From: an uncultured Clostridia bacterium
GTDB lineage: Bacteria; Bacillota; Clostridia; Oscillospirales; CAG-272
Assembly: GCA_945936265.1 (NCBI GenBank)
Contig: CAMETB010000013.1
Span: forward strand, 1 to 19,244
DNA: 19,244 nucleotides
Direction of reading: 5' to 3'
This document shows positions 5,352-12,875 of this stretch, in pieces. Under the pieces are notes generated by a model. The model was given only the letters and a program-made list of their open reading frames with translations. It had not been told where the DNA came from and searched no databases. Made by a program: the position numbers and the translations under genes. The number at the start of each line of letters is the position of its first letter. The first letter of the stretch is position 1.

Positions 5352-6650
5352 ATGCTTCATATCGGAGAAAAACATACTGTTTTTATTGAAAGTATGAATA
5401 TTTTTGCAAACGGTGTTTGCCATATAGACGGTATGGCGGTTTTCGTCAGGGGCGCCGTAAACGGTGAAGAGTGCGAAGTAATAATAGCCGAGATCTTTCC
5501 GAAATATGCCTATGCCGAACTCCTTAACGTAATAAAGGAATCCCCGTTCAGAATAAAGCCGTCCTGCACGTGCTTTCGTGAATGCGGCGGATGCGCATTT
5601 CTCAATACAACGTTTGAAAACGAAAACAAGGTAAAATCGGATTACGTAAAAAGCATCTTAAAAAAGAATGGTTTTGATATCGAAGTTGAAAAAACGCTCG
5701 CCCCCGTGTCTCTAAAATACAGAAATAAGGTAGTACTTTTCTTTGACGGTGACGGGTACGGATATAAAGAAGCGTCAAGCGAGAGAATAGTGGCGCACGA
5801 TAAGTGCCTCATCAACTTGCCCGTCTTTGACGAAATAGCCGCTTTTACCGCAAAATATCTTGGTGATAACCAAAGAGCGCTTTACATAAGAAAAGCGAAC
5901 GGTGAAAACGGAAAAATTATGGTCTGCCCGATTTTTTCTTCATCTGCCGGGAGCAGAGAACTCCTGTGTGCTTACGCAAAAAGACTGACGGAGAAATTCC
6001 CGTCTGTTTCAACCGTTTTGTACTCTGTAAACAATGATAAAAAATTCGCACTTGAAAACTGCACGTTTGAAAAGATATACGGCGACGGATATATAAAAGA
6101 CACTCTTTGCGGTCTTGACTTTATCGTATCTCCGAAGTCGTTTTATCAGGTCAATCATGACTGCGCCGAAATGCTTTACGAAAAGGTCATTTCACTTGCA
6201 AGGCTCAAAAAGGGAAAGGAGTGTGCCGATCTGTTTTGCGGAACGGGCACTATCGGACTTATTCTTGCAAAGAGAAGCGGTGCAAAGGTAACAGGCATTG
6301 AGATAGAGCCGAGCGCCGTTTGCGACGCAAAGAAAAACGCCGAAATAAACGGCTGCAAAAACATAACCTTTTTTGAGGGTGACGCCGCAAAATTCAACAA
6401 AAAGGTGTCCCTTTGCATAGTAGATCCGCCAAGAAAGGGTTGCTCGCCTTTTATGCTCGATAAACTTCTTTCTTTAGCCCCGAAAAAAATAATTTACGTT
6501 TCCTGCAACCCCGACACTCTGGCAAGAGATCTTAAAAAACTCTCTGAAAAGTACCAAGTCGCCGCCCCCGTGTCTGTTTTTAATATGTTCCCGAGAACAA
6601 GCCATGTTGAAACTGTTGTTTGCCTTACAAACAACAGTTTCAACAACTAA
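5352..6650 (+). CDS. rlmD: 23S rRNA (uracil-C5)-methyltransferase, RlmD/RumA family
   Basis: A 432-residue protein. It has an N-terminal TRAM-like region, iron-sulfur ligands in the C-x5-C-G-G-C pattern (Cys72, Cys78, Cys81, with another Cys in AHDKCLI), SAM motif DLFCGTGTIGLILA, then VDPPRKG and catalytic YVSCNPDTLARDL. It ends with FNMFPRTSHVETVV, where the Glu is the conserved general base of the family. RumA/RlmD-type enzymes methylate U1939 or U747 of 23S rRNA; the exact target cannot be assigned. The ATG follows CGGAGGA. The last residues after VETVV (CLTNNSFNN) are encoded by the 3' arm of a perfect 17-bp inverted repeat whose 5' arm is the VETVV coding sequence. The stop therefore appears to be supplied by inserted or duplicated sequence, leaving the enzyme intact. 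Confidence 0.9.
   Translation: MLHIGEKHTVFIESMNIFANGVCHIDGMAVFVRGAVNGEECEVIIAEIFPKYAYAELLNVIKESPFRIKPSCTCFRECGGCAFLNTTFENENKVKSDYVKSILKKNGFDIEVEKTLAPVSLKYRNKVVLFFDGDGYGYKEASSERIVAHDKCLINLPVFDEIAAFTAKYLGDNQRALYIRKANGENGKIMVCPIFSSSAGSRELLCAYAKRLTEKFPSVSTVLYSVNNDKKFALENCTFEKIYGDGYIKDTLCGLDFIVSPKSFYQVNHDCAEMLYEKVISLARLKKGKECADLFCGTGTIGLILAKRSGAKVTGIEIEPSAVCDAKKNAEINGCKNITFFEGDAAKFNKKVSLCIVDPPRKGCSPFMLDKLLSLAPKKIIYVSCNPDTLARDLKKLSEKYQVAAPVSVFNMFPRTSHVETVVCLTNNSFNN
6606..6644. repeat. Perfect 17-bp inverted repeat at the 3' end of rlmD
   Basis: GTTGAAACTGTTGTTTG (6606-6622) is followed after CCTTA by its exact reverse complement (6628-6644). The left arm codes for the conserved rlmD end (VETVV), and the right arm codes for the non-conserved tail just before the TAA at 6648-6650. 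No T run follows, so it is not a standard terminator. Confidence 0.9.
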
Positions 6651-6822
6651 GTTTGCCCTTGCGGGCAAGTGAAGTTGCTTCCGGCAGTGAAGTTCACAGC
6701 GTGAGTGAAGTTTCGCCTGACGGCAAAGTAGGGCAAACTTAACTTCACTTTGCGAGCATAGTGAGTAAAACTTCACTGTGAACTAAGTGAACAACTTCAC
6801 TTTTGCGGAGCAAAAACTTCAC
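6649..6822. repeat. Array of short repeats: GTGAAGTT x3 then AACTTCAC x4, with nested hairpins
   Basis: GTGAAGTT occurs at 6669, 6687 and 6705 (exactly 18-base period), and its reverse complement AACTTCAC at 6741, 6769, 6793 and 6815. The two blocks face each other. A perfect 10-bp inverted repeat, AAGTTTGCCC (6649-6658) and GGGCAAACTT (6731-6740), brackets the first block. Spacers contain small hairpins such as TTGCCC-TTGC-GGGCAA (6653-6668) and TTTTGC-GGA-GCAAAA (6801-6815). Another AACTTCAC lies at 7340-7347, just before the next gene. The array sits between rlmD and a four-helix-bundle gene. Confidence 0.85.
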
Positions 6823-6847
6823 CAATAACAAACAAGGAGAAAAGACT

Positions 6848-7201
6848 ATGAAAGATTCTGAACTTCGCACAAGAGCAAAGGCTTTTGCTCTACACACAAT
6901 CTCCGTCTGCGACGAGGTAGACGCACGCAAAGGCAGAGGAGTGCTTGTTAATCAAATCGTAAGAAGCGCAACCTCTATCGGCGCAAATATCCACGAAGCC
7001 AACTATGCCGCAAGTAAAGCAGATTTCATAAATAAATTTCATATAGCCTTGAAAGAATATGGCGAGACGGAATATTGGATTGAGATGCTTGTCGGCTCAA
7101 ATGCAATAAGCGAAGAAATATCAAAAGAACTTTTGCAAGAGTGTGGCATTATCCGCCGAATGCTTGTTAAATCCATCACCACCGCAAAGGAAAATAATTG
7201 A
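6848..7201 (+). CDS. Four-helix-bundle protein, 23S rRNA intervening-sequence (S23 / Avd-like) family
   Basis: A 117-residue, largely helical protein. Signature segments are RTRAKAFALHTISVCDEV, LVNQIVRSATSIGANIHEAN and FINKFHIALKEYGETEYWIEMLV, followed by a final helix with ECGIIRRMLVKSI. 'nQl.RsatSigaNi.Ea' and 'f..kl.ialkE..Et.yWl..l' define the PF05635-type family. Its members are encoded inside 23S rRNA intervening sequences, as Avd of diversity-generating retroelements, or free-standing as here. They can bind nucleic acid; the role of free-standing members is unclear. The ATG at 6848 follows AAGGAG (6834-6839). The gene lies directly behind the GTGAAGTT/AACTTCAC array and is likely part of the same mobile or repeat element. 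No reverse transcriptase, template repeat or rRNA gene is nearby. Confidence 0.85.
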   Translation: MKDSELRTRAKAFALHTISVCDEVDARKGRGVLVNQIVRSATSIGANIHEANYAASKADFINKFHIALKEYGETEYWIEMLVGSNAISEEISKELLQECGIIRRMLVKSITTAKENN

Positions 7202-7366
7202 GGAAAAGCGTTGATTTCGATTGAAACTCAAATAAAGTTTTTCAGCAATCTAAAATAATTTGACTGATTTTTATAATCTTTGTTCTTGTGCCTTACGTCG
7301 AGTCCGTCGTGCGCTTAACCCGCATTTTTGTAAAATAAAAACTTCACAACTACGAAAGGATATATC

Positions 7367-7726
7367 ATGTCTGAAAAAATTTCAAAAAGGAAATCAACAG
7401 AACGAAAGCAGACAATTTTGACGTATGTATTTGGTCTTTTGCCGTTTGTGCTGTCATTTACTTTGTTGTTGATTTATGGATTTACTAAAAATTTCGTTCT
7501 TTGGTTAGCCGCATTATCCTCTATTTCCTGGTTTGTTTTAGCAGGCGGGTATATATATGCGCTGGCAAATAAATGGGAAAGCGTATCACTAAAAAATTCT
7601 GTTTACAAAATGAAGCCTATAACTTCCAAGGAGGCAACATTTTTTCACTGCTTGTTTGCTATAATTTTCATTGCTTTGGGCGTTGTGCTTGCCATTGTAT
7701 TTTTCAGAGAATGGTTGCTTGCATAA
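7367..7726 (+). CDS. Orphan three-helix membrane protein, unknown function
   Basis: A 119-residue protein. A basic N-terminus (MSEKISKRKSTERKQ) is followed by three hydrophobic segments at roughly 17-39, 43-67 and 93-116. No family was recognised. The ATG at 7367 follows GAAAGGA (7354-7360). The copy of AACTTCAC at 7340-7347, in the context AAAAACTTCAC, repeats the sequence before the four-helix-bundle gene (6812-6822). The two genes may therefore belong to one accessory element, or this gene may have been captured by it. The 165-base gap before it shows no convincing promoter or terminator. After it, only a weak hairpin (ACCGA/TCGGT) is seen. Confidence 0.6.
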   Translation: MSEKISKRKSTERKQTILTYVFGLLPFVLSFTLLLIYGFTKNFVLWLAALSSISWFVLAGGYIYALANKWESVSLKNSVYKMKPITSKEATFFHCLFAIIFIALGVVLAIVFFREWLLA

Positions 7727-7823
7727 TTTTGAAGGTTTAAGCATTTGCACTCCAATTTTGACCGATTTTTTCGGTTGTGGGTAAATTTTAAGTATCATTT
7801 GTGAAATATGTTGATAAAATTGA

Positions 7824-7852
7824 TTGACTTAAATGTTTTTTTGTGCTAAAAT
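7824..7852 (+). promoter_or_regulatory. Promoter of the carbohydrate-binding lipoprotein gene
   Basis: TTGACT (7824-7829), a 17-base spacer and TAAAAT (7847-7852), 34 bases before the TTG start at 7887. Confidence 0.7.
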
Positions 7853-7886
7853 GATTATGCAAACCGAAAAACGGAGGTAATATAAG

Positions 7887-9842
7887 TTGAAAAAAATATT
7901 GGCACTTATTCTTACGTTGATAATTGCGGTAACTTTAATTTCCTGCGATAAAGATACTCCCACGGAAACGAATACCGATACGTCAACCGATACACAAACG
8001 CAAACTACGGATACGCAAACGGACACCGACACTGCTACGGATACGGGAACGGATATCCCCGATGTTCCCGTTGATAATAAAAAAGATCCTACTGCCGGGC
8101 GAATAGAGCACAGCGTAAACGTTGATCAGGCGATAAATCTCGGAGTTTTCGATGCCGAGGACATATTCGGTAACGAGGGCACATCAAAACAGTACTCAAA
8201 TGTAACAGACATTGATGTTTCGCATCTCGCATCGGGCGGAAATCCCTACAAAATAAGTTCCGGCGGCTGCTACCGTCTCACCGGTAAGTCAAACAACGGT
8301 CAGATATATGTAAATGCGTCCGGGCAGGATATAGTTCTTATCCTTGATAATCTCAGCCTTATTTATAAGGGTAATGAACCAGCCATATTTGCGGAAAAAT
8401 GCAACTCCGTTACTATAATTCTTGTAAATGAGAACACTGTTGCCGACAGCTCAACAAATCTCAAAAAAGGCGCAATCTACGTAAAGTCTTGCGGTCTTAC
8501 TCTTGACGGCACGGGAACTCTTAACGTAACGGGCAACTTCAAGAGCGGTATTTTCAATACCAAGGAGCTTGTCATAAACGGCGGTCAGTACAATATAAAC
8601 GCAAAATATCACGGAATATACGGTGAGCAGAAACTCACAATAAATGGCGGAAAGTTTAATATCACCTCGGAAAAGAGCGGTCTTAAGAGTGGAGATTATG
8701 ACGAAACCGCTCCGCTCGAAGCGGTAGTCGGCTCCGTAGTCATAAATTCCGGAAGCATTACGATAGACGCAACAACAAACGGTATTTCCTCCTATGGCGG
8801 CGTTGAGATAAACGGCGGCAGAATAGCGATAAAAGCATCGTCCGACGGTATAGACGCAACCGAGAATGTAACGTTGAACAAAGCAACAATTATAATAGAC
8901 GCCAAGGGCGACGGAATAAAAACCGATAAAGAAGTACTTATCGATGGTGATGCGAACGTCAAAATAAATTCCGAGGGCGACGGTATAGATGCGACAGTCA
9001 ACGTGCATATGTCGACCGGCGGCGTTGTATATATAAAGACAACGGCTTCGTATGCAGAGGACGCAACGCTTGGTTCATATGTTCTTGTAAACGGAGTATA
9101 TTACAAGGTTGATCCTGCCGATTATCCGGAAATGACTATGTATTCCGTTGTCAACAGTTGCAAAGGTATCAAGACGGACGGTAAAATAACAATCAACGGC
9201 GGCAGTATCGGAATAGATTCGGCGGAAGACGCACTTAAAGCAAACGAAATAGTTATTTTGGGCGGTAAAGTCGTAGTGTCCACAAATGAGGACTGTGCCG
9301 ATGCGGTAACCTCCATTGCGGTATCCGGCGGCAACATAGACGTCCTCAATGCGAACAAGGGACTCAAAGCACCGGCAGTAACCATAGACGGCGGAAGAAT
9401 GTCAATAGTCACTATATCCGACGCAATAGATTCTCCCGCGGTAACCGTAAACGGCGGAACTCTCTACCTCTTTGAAAATGTTGATGCCGGAGAGGGAAGT
9501 TTCACTATAAACGGCGGAACGGTAATTTCAATATCGACTGAGAACGAGCCTTATTTACCGACAGACGGTGACCAAAGATTCTTCTTCGCAAAAATAGAAG
9601 AAAAAGAGCTTTATGTATACGGAAACTATGTGCAAATTTGGGGAGATGCTATGGACAGCATAATTCTCAAACTGCCGAAGAAATATTCCCCGAAACTCTC
9701 TATAGTCGTTTCATCCGAAGATGTGGTTCCCGGAGCATATCAGATAGATGTGGGAACATGCGAGGGCGGAAAGATAAATTCTCTTGAATGCATAGGAGGT
9801 ATCTTCACATCGCTCTCATCTCATCCAGTCGAACTTCAATAA
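7887..9842 (+). CDS. Beta-helix carbohydrate-binding lipoprotein (Cthe_2159-like)
   Basis: A 651-residue exported lipoprotein. The signal segment is followed by a lipobox with Cys20 (LISC), then a Thr/Asp/Gln linker (about 22-57). The rest is many short beta-rich turns with recurring INGG, INSGSI and S/A-x-DGI motifs (for example ITINGGSIGIDSAEDAL), as in a right-handed parallel beta-helix. The S..GCYRLTGKSNNGQIYVN stretch and the A-x-DGI turns match the carbohydrate-binding domain described from Clostridium thermocellum Cthe_2159, which binds cellulose or pectin-type polymers. Ligand and Ca binding here are inferred. It probably sits on the outer face of the membrane and captures polysaccharide. 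The TTG start follows GGAGG (7873-7877) at 9 bases. It is a single-gene unit with its own promoter and terminator. Confidence 0.85.
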   Translation: MKKILALILTLIIAVTLISCDKDTPTETNTDTSTDTQTQTTDTQTDTDTATDTGTDIPDVPVDNKKDPTAGRIEHSVNVDQAINLGVFDAEDIFGNEGTSKQYSNVTDIDVSHLASGGNPYKISSGGCYRLTGKSNNGQIYVNASGQDIVLILDNLSLIYKGNEPAIFAEKCNSVTIILVNENTVADSSTNLKKGAIYVKSCGLTLDGTGTLNVTGNFKSGIFNTKELVINGGQYNINAKYHGIYGEQKLTINGGKFNITSEKSGLKSGDYDETAPLEAVVGSVVINSGSITIDATTNGISSYGGVEINGGRIAIKASSDGIDATENVTLNKATIIIDAKGDGIKTDKEVLIDGDANVKINSEGDGIDATVNVHMSTGGVVYIKTTASYAEDATLGSYVLVNGVYYKVDPADYPEMTMYSVVNSCKGIKTDGKITINGGSIGIDSAEDALKANEIVILGGKVVVSTNEDCADAVTSIAVSGGNIDVLNANKGLKAPAVTIDGGRMSIVTISDAIDSPAVTVNGGTLYLFENVDAGEGSFTINGGTVISISTENEPYLPTDGDQRFFFAKIEEKELYVYGNYVQIWGDAMDSIILKLPKKYSPKLSIVVSSEDVVPGAYQIDVGTCEGGKINSLECIGGIFTSLSSHPVELQ

Positions 9843-9845
9843 ATC

Positions 9846-9875
9846 AAAAACAGACTGCTTCGGCAGTCTGTTTTT
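9846..9875. terminator. Strong bidirectional terminator
   Basis: AAAAACAGACTGC (9846-9858) pairs perfectly with GCAGTCTGTTTTT (9863-9875) around a stable TTCG loop. It has T runs on both strands and lies between the convergent lipoprotein gene and the polymerase gene. Confidence 0.95.
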
Positions 9876-9878
9876 AAG

Positions 9879-11240
9879 TTATTCGGATGGAGAATTTGCT
9901 TCCGTCTTTTCAAATATAAGTAAGATAAGAGAATAGTAAACGCACGGATAAAGATTGAACATATGGTTATCGAGCAAACTTGTAAGGAGCAGCCCCGAGA
10001 GGCAAAGAGCAAGGAAAAGAGAAAGCCCGCTTTTTTTCGAGAGAAACAGTTTTACAGTCTGGAACCTGTGAAACGCATATGATAAGAATCCGAAAATACC
10101 GCATGTTGCGAGAAGCTGAATTACTGTATTATGATACCTGTAAGGAAGGAACGGAGCAGGGCGGGGATTTAAGGGATACTCACTATAAAATCCCGCACCG
10201 AATATCGGATGATGCACAAATTCATTAAGTCCGTAACGCCATATTTCAAACCTTCCGTTGTCATCAAAACCTCTTCTCAGATAGTCTCCGAATACCTTTG
10301 AAATTTTGCCCCACAGTAAAATTATTCCCACTATTGCGACAAATGCGAGAGAAGCGGTAATAATTCTGTTCTGCTTTTTGTTAGGACCGATAAAACATAC
10401 GGCGACGGCGCATATGCCGATGAGAAAAGTGGCGACCAGCAAGGAAGCACGGCTGAGTGACAAGACAATTGCAATATATGACAAAACACCCGTTGCGTAA
10501 AATATGTACCCGCGCTTTTTGTAGGCAGCAAGATAAAAATGGACGGGCAGAAGTATAGCCATCATTGCACCTACATTATTGCATAGTCCCCATCCTATAA
10601 GAACGCTTTCCTTAACTATTTCACCGTCTCTGAAACGGATCTGACCTGCAAAAAGAGCGAAGAACTCGATCACTATGAGCAGAGATGAAATATACAAAAC
10701 ATAAATAAAGTATTTTCTGACATCTTCCGTGAAATCGAGATTTACGGCAAAGAAAGCAAACGACAGGCAAAGCGTTGCGACAAGAGCAAGCGCATATGTT
10801 ATATTTCCTGCGGTGTAGCCTTCAAAGAAAAAGAATCCGTTTAACAGAAAAGAGGCGGACATAAGTATGTATCCGTAAAAAAGTTTTGATTTTAAAAACT
10901 CGGAAATAACAACCTTTCTTCTGTAAATAATAAAATGCGCAACCGCAAAACCAAGGAAGACGACCGAGCAGATTATGATGGCAATTTTAAATGATGAAGA
11001 ATAAAATTTTCCTTCCTCGACGCTTTTTTGCGATACGGTAAATAGAGCCATAAAAAATGGAGAAATAAGAAATTTCAAAGTATCGCAAAGTAAAAATCCC
11101 GATAATACGGTTAAGAAAATTATTGAAAGGGCAAAAAACTCACAGGAGAACAGGTGACCGATAAGAACGGTGAGCGCAATGAAAACGGGATAATAATATC
11201 CTTCAAGAAAAGACGATGCCGCTTTTTTCAGATTGTTCAT
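9879..11240 (-). CDS. O-antigen ligase / Wzy-type polysaccharide polymerase
   Basis: A 453-residue polytopic membrane protein with about a dozen hydrophobic segments. The large loop and flanks carry VLSLSRASLLV, NGRFEIWRYGLNEFVHHPIF and YRYHNTVIQLLATCGIFGF. These fit the Wzy_C / O-antigen ligase superfamily (SRxS, GR...W...l..f..hP.fG.G, HN). Such proteins join lipid-linked oligosaccharide repeats or transfer the finished chain. In a Gram-positive next to CpsBCD-type genes, a capsule or exopolysaccharide polymerase is the likely role. It follows the CpsD-like gene on the minus strand, but a terminator (11284-11310) separates them. Transcription would need read-through or an unseen promoter. 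The start ATG 11240 has a modest CGAGGT site. Confidence 0.8.
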   Translation of the reverse strand: MNNLKKAASSFLEGYYYPVFIALTVLIGHLFSCEFFALSIIFLTVLSGFLLCDTLKFLISPFFMALFTVSQKSVEEGKFYSSSFKIAIIICSVVFLGFAVAHFIIYRRKVVISEFLKSKLFYGYILMSASFLLNGFFFFEGYTAGNITYALALVATLCLSFAFFAVNLDFTEDVRKYFIYVLYISSLLIVIEFFALFAGQIRFRDGEIVKESVLIGWGLCNNVGAMMAILLPVHFYLAAYKKRGYIFYATGVLSYIAIVLSLSRASLLVATFLIGICAVAVCFIGPNKKQNRIITASLAFVAIVGIILLWGKISKVFGDYLRRGFDDNGRFEIWRYGLNEFVHHPIFGAGFYSEYPLNPRPAPFLPYRYHNTVIQLLATCGIFGFLSYAFHRFQTVKLFLSKKSGLSLFLALCLSGLLLTSLLDNHMFNLYPCVYYSLILLIFEKTEANSPSE

Positions 11241-11283
11241 TCAATTATACCTCGGATTACTCAGATAACTTAGATATTCAATG

Positions 11284-11310
11284 AAAAACGGCACAGAAAT
11301 GCGCCGTTTT
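11284..11310 (-). terminator. Terminator between the CpsD-like and polymerase genes
   Basis: On the minus strand AAAACGGC (11310-11303) pairs with GCCGTTTT (11292-11285) around a 10-base loop, followed by TCATTG. The 8-bp stem ends in a T run of 4-5, so it may be partly leaky. Confidence 0.6.
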
Positions 11311-11332
11311 GGTGTTCAATGGATATAATTTC

Positions 11333-12073
11333 TTATTTGGCAAATTTTTTATTTCTGGTACTTTTTTTGTCTTGATGTCCGTACCCATAATCACCGTATT
11401 TTGAACGCTTTTTATAATACTTGCTGTAATACGATGTTGAACGTGTGGGAACTTTATTGAGGACTGCGCCGATGACTTTGCACCCACTCTTTTCAAGTTG
11501 ATCTTTAACTTCGTTTGCAAATTTATAACTTATCTCGTTGGCTGTTATCACTATTATTGAACCGTCGCACACGGTAGAAATAACAGATGCGTCTATAACC
11601 ATGCCAAGAGGTGCTGCATCCACAATTATGTAATCATATTCGTTTCGTGCCTTTTCGATAAGTTCCTTAAACTTTGAAGAACCGAGAAGTTCCACCGGAT
11701 TCGGAGGAACGGCACCGGCAAAAATGAGGGAGAGGTTTTCGTATTGTGTTGCATACAAGACATCGTCATAGTTTGCCTGACCGGAAAGATATTCCGTAAG
11801 ACCGACAACCTTTTTTGAGTTTTCTGTGCATTTTGACGCCATAACGGATTTACGTAAATCCGCATCTATGAACAGAACCTTTTTTTCTGAAATTGCAAGA
11901 GATTTCGCAAGTTCCATCGAAATGGTACTCTTTCCCTCACTGTTTATGCAACTTGTGACGAGAACGGTCTTTATGTCGGGACCGCAAAACATAAAATTCG
12001 TGCGGAGAGTTTTAAGCGCTTCTTTGATGGAATAATTTATTTTTTCGTTTTCTTTGAGAACGGTTTTATTCAT
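11333..12073 (-). CDS. CpsD/CapB-type tyrosine-protein kinase (BY-kinase)
   Basis: A 246-residue soluble kinase. Before the nucleotide-binding core it has SIKEALKTLRTNFMF. The Walker A motif is TSCINSEGKST (about 40-50), Walker A' is KVLFIDADLRKS, and Walker B is YDYIIVDAAPLG. The C-terminus has a tyrosine cluster (SYYSKYYKKRSKYGDYGYG) where BY-kinases autophosphorylate. In Gram-positives this cytoplasmic kinase works with a separate CpsC-type membrane activator, here encoded 11 bases upstream. Its phosphorylation state sets polysaccharide chain length and output, and a CpsB phosphatase reverses it. The GAGGTGATC site before the ATG overlaps the end of the CpsC-like gene. All key motifs look intact. 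Confidence 0.92.
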   Translation of the reverse strand: MNKTVLKENEKINYSIKEALKTLRTNFMFCGPDIKTVLVTSCINSEGKSTISMELAKSLAISEKKVLFIDADLRKSVMASKCTENSKKVVGLTEYLSGQANYDDVLYATQYENLSLIFAGAVPPNPVELLGSSKFKELIEKARNEYDYIIVDAAPLGMVIDASVISTVCDGSIIVITANEISYKFANEVKDQLEKSGCKVIGAVLNKVPTRSTSYYSKYYKKRSKYGDYGYGHQDKKSTRNKKFAK

Positions 12074-12084
12074 CTTTGATCACC

Positions 12085-12861
12085 TCATGCTTCGTTTCCC
12101 GTCTCCGGAATGATTCCGAGAACGCTCAATTTAAGTTTCTTTTCTATATCTTCCGGAGTTTTTATTTTGTCATCCAGCATAAATATAACGACAAGAACTG
12201 CACAGGCGATAACAAGACCCACTATTGCTGCAAGAACCATATTTCTCACCTTGTGAATATTCGAGGGGGATGTGGGAACTCTGCCTCTATTCGTAATGCT
12301 CGTTCTTACATATTCCGAATTTATTATTGTTTTGCACCGTGCTTCAAACAATGAAGAAACGATATTTGCGATTACTGCAGAGAGTTTTGCATCTGAGGTT
12401 GTCACCTTGAAATCCACGACGCAGGTCTCATCATCGGATGATATATTGAGACTCGATAAAATTACATTCCCCGATATTTTTTCTTTGCCGGTTACCGATT
12501 TGTAATAATCTGAAAACTTAACGCCTTCGCCAAGAATATTGCTGCAATCATAATTGTCGGAGTTGAGATCATCGGCAATTTCATCACAAAAATCAAGCGT
12601 GACTATTGATGGACCTATATTGACATATAACTTTGCAGTGCTCCATTGCCCCATTGTATTTATCGTAGGATCATTACTGAATATCAATACGTTTGACGTC
12701 GATGTGTAAAGAGGTGTTACAAAAAGACTGGTGTAGAGAAATGATATTACGGCAAAGCCTACTGTAACGACCGCTATTATCCATATCTTACTAAACAGAT
12801 ATGAGATGACTTCTTTTATGTCAATCTCTGATTTATCTTTTGAATTTTCGGTATAATCCAT
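12085..12861 (-). CDS. CpsC/Wzz-type polysaccharide co-polymerase and kinase activator
   Basis: A 258-residue protein. DIKEVISYLFSKIWIIAVVT leads into the first membrane segment (about 26-47), followed by an extracellular region of about 160 residues starting with PLYTSTSNVLIF. A second membrane segment (about 207-229) is preceded by the proline-containing RVPTSPSNIHK. The cytoplasmic tail DDKIKTPEDIEKKLKLSVLG ends IPETGNEA. This is the standard layout of Gram-positive CpsC/CapA/YveK proteins. They activate the CpsD kinase through the C-terminal tail and help set polysaccharide chain length. The ribosome binding site TAAGGAGAA overlaps the stop codon of the CpsB-like gene, and the kinase gene follows closely. 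Confidence 0.9.
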   Translation of the reverse strand: MDYTENSKDKSEIDIKEVISYLFSKIWIIAVVTVGFAVISFLYTSLFVTPLYTSTSNVLIFSNDPTINTMGQWSTAKLYVNIGPSIVTLDFCDEIADDLNSDNYDCSNILGEGVKFSDYYKSVTGKEKISGNVILSSLNISSDDETCVVDFKVTTSDAKLSAVIANIVSSLFEARCKTIINSEYVRTSITNRGRVPTSPSNIHKVRNMVLAAIVGLVIACAVLVVIFMLDDKIKTPEDIEKKLKLSVLGIIPETGNEA

Positions 12862-12875
12862 TTTGCGAATTCTCC

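Noticed and set aside
6606..6644. rlmD intrinsic terminator
   Set aside because: The stem is strong but has no following T run (AACAACTAAG), and both arms are translated.
6669..6822. CRISPR array
   Set aside because: Repeat units are only 8 bases, spacers are 10-20 bases and uneven, orientation flips midway, and no cas genes are present.
6848..7201. Avd of a diversity-generating retroelement
   Set aside because: The protein family fits, but no reverse transcriptase, template repeat or variable-repeat target is visible in the window.
6649..7201. True 23S rRNA intervening sequence
   Set aside because: No 23S rRNA sequence lies on either side; the neighbour is a protein-coding methyltransferase gene.
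7260..7277. Promoter TTGACT...TATAAT before the orphan membrane gene
   Set aside because: The two boxes are only about 6 bases apart, far from the required 16-18.
7766..7786. Terminator after the orphan membrane gene (ACCGA-TTTTT-TCGGT)
   Set aside because: The stem is only 5 bp and no T run follows, so it was not listed.
8451..9008. Long antisense open frame with Tyr/Val-rich product
   Set aside because: It mirrors the repetitive beta-helix gene, has no ribosome binding site and matches no family; repeated codons keep the opposite frame open.
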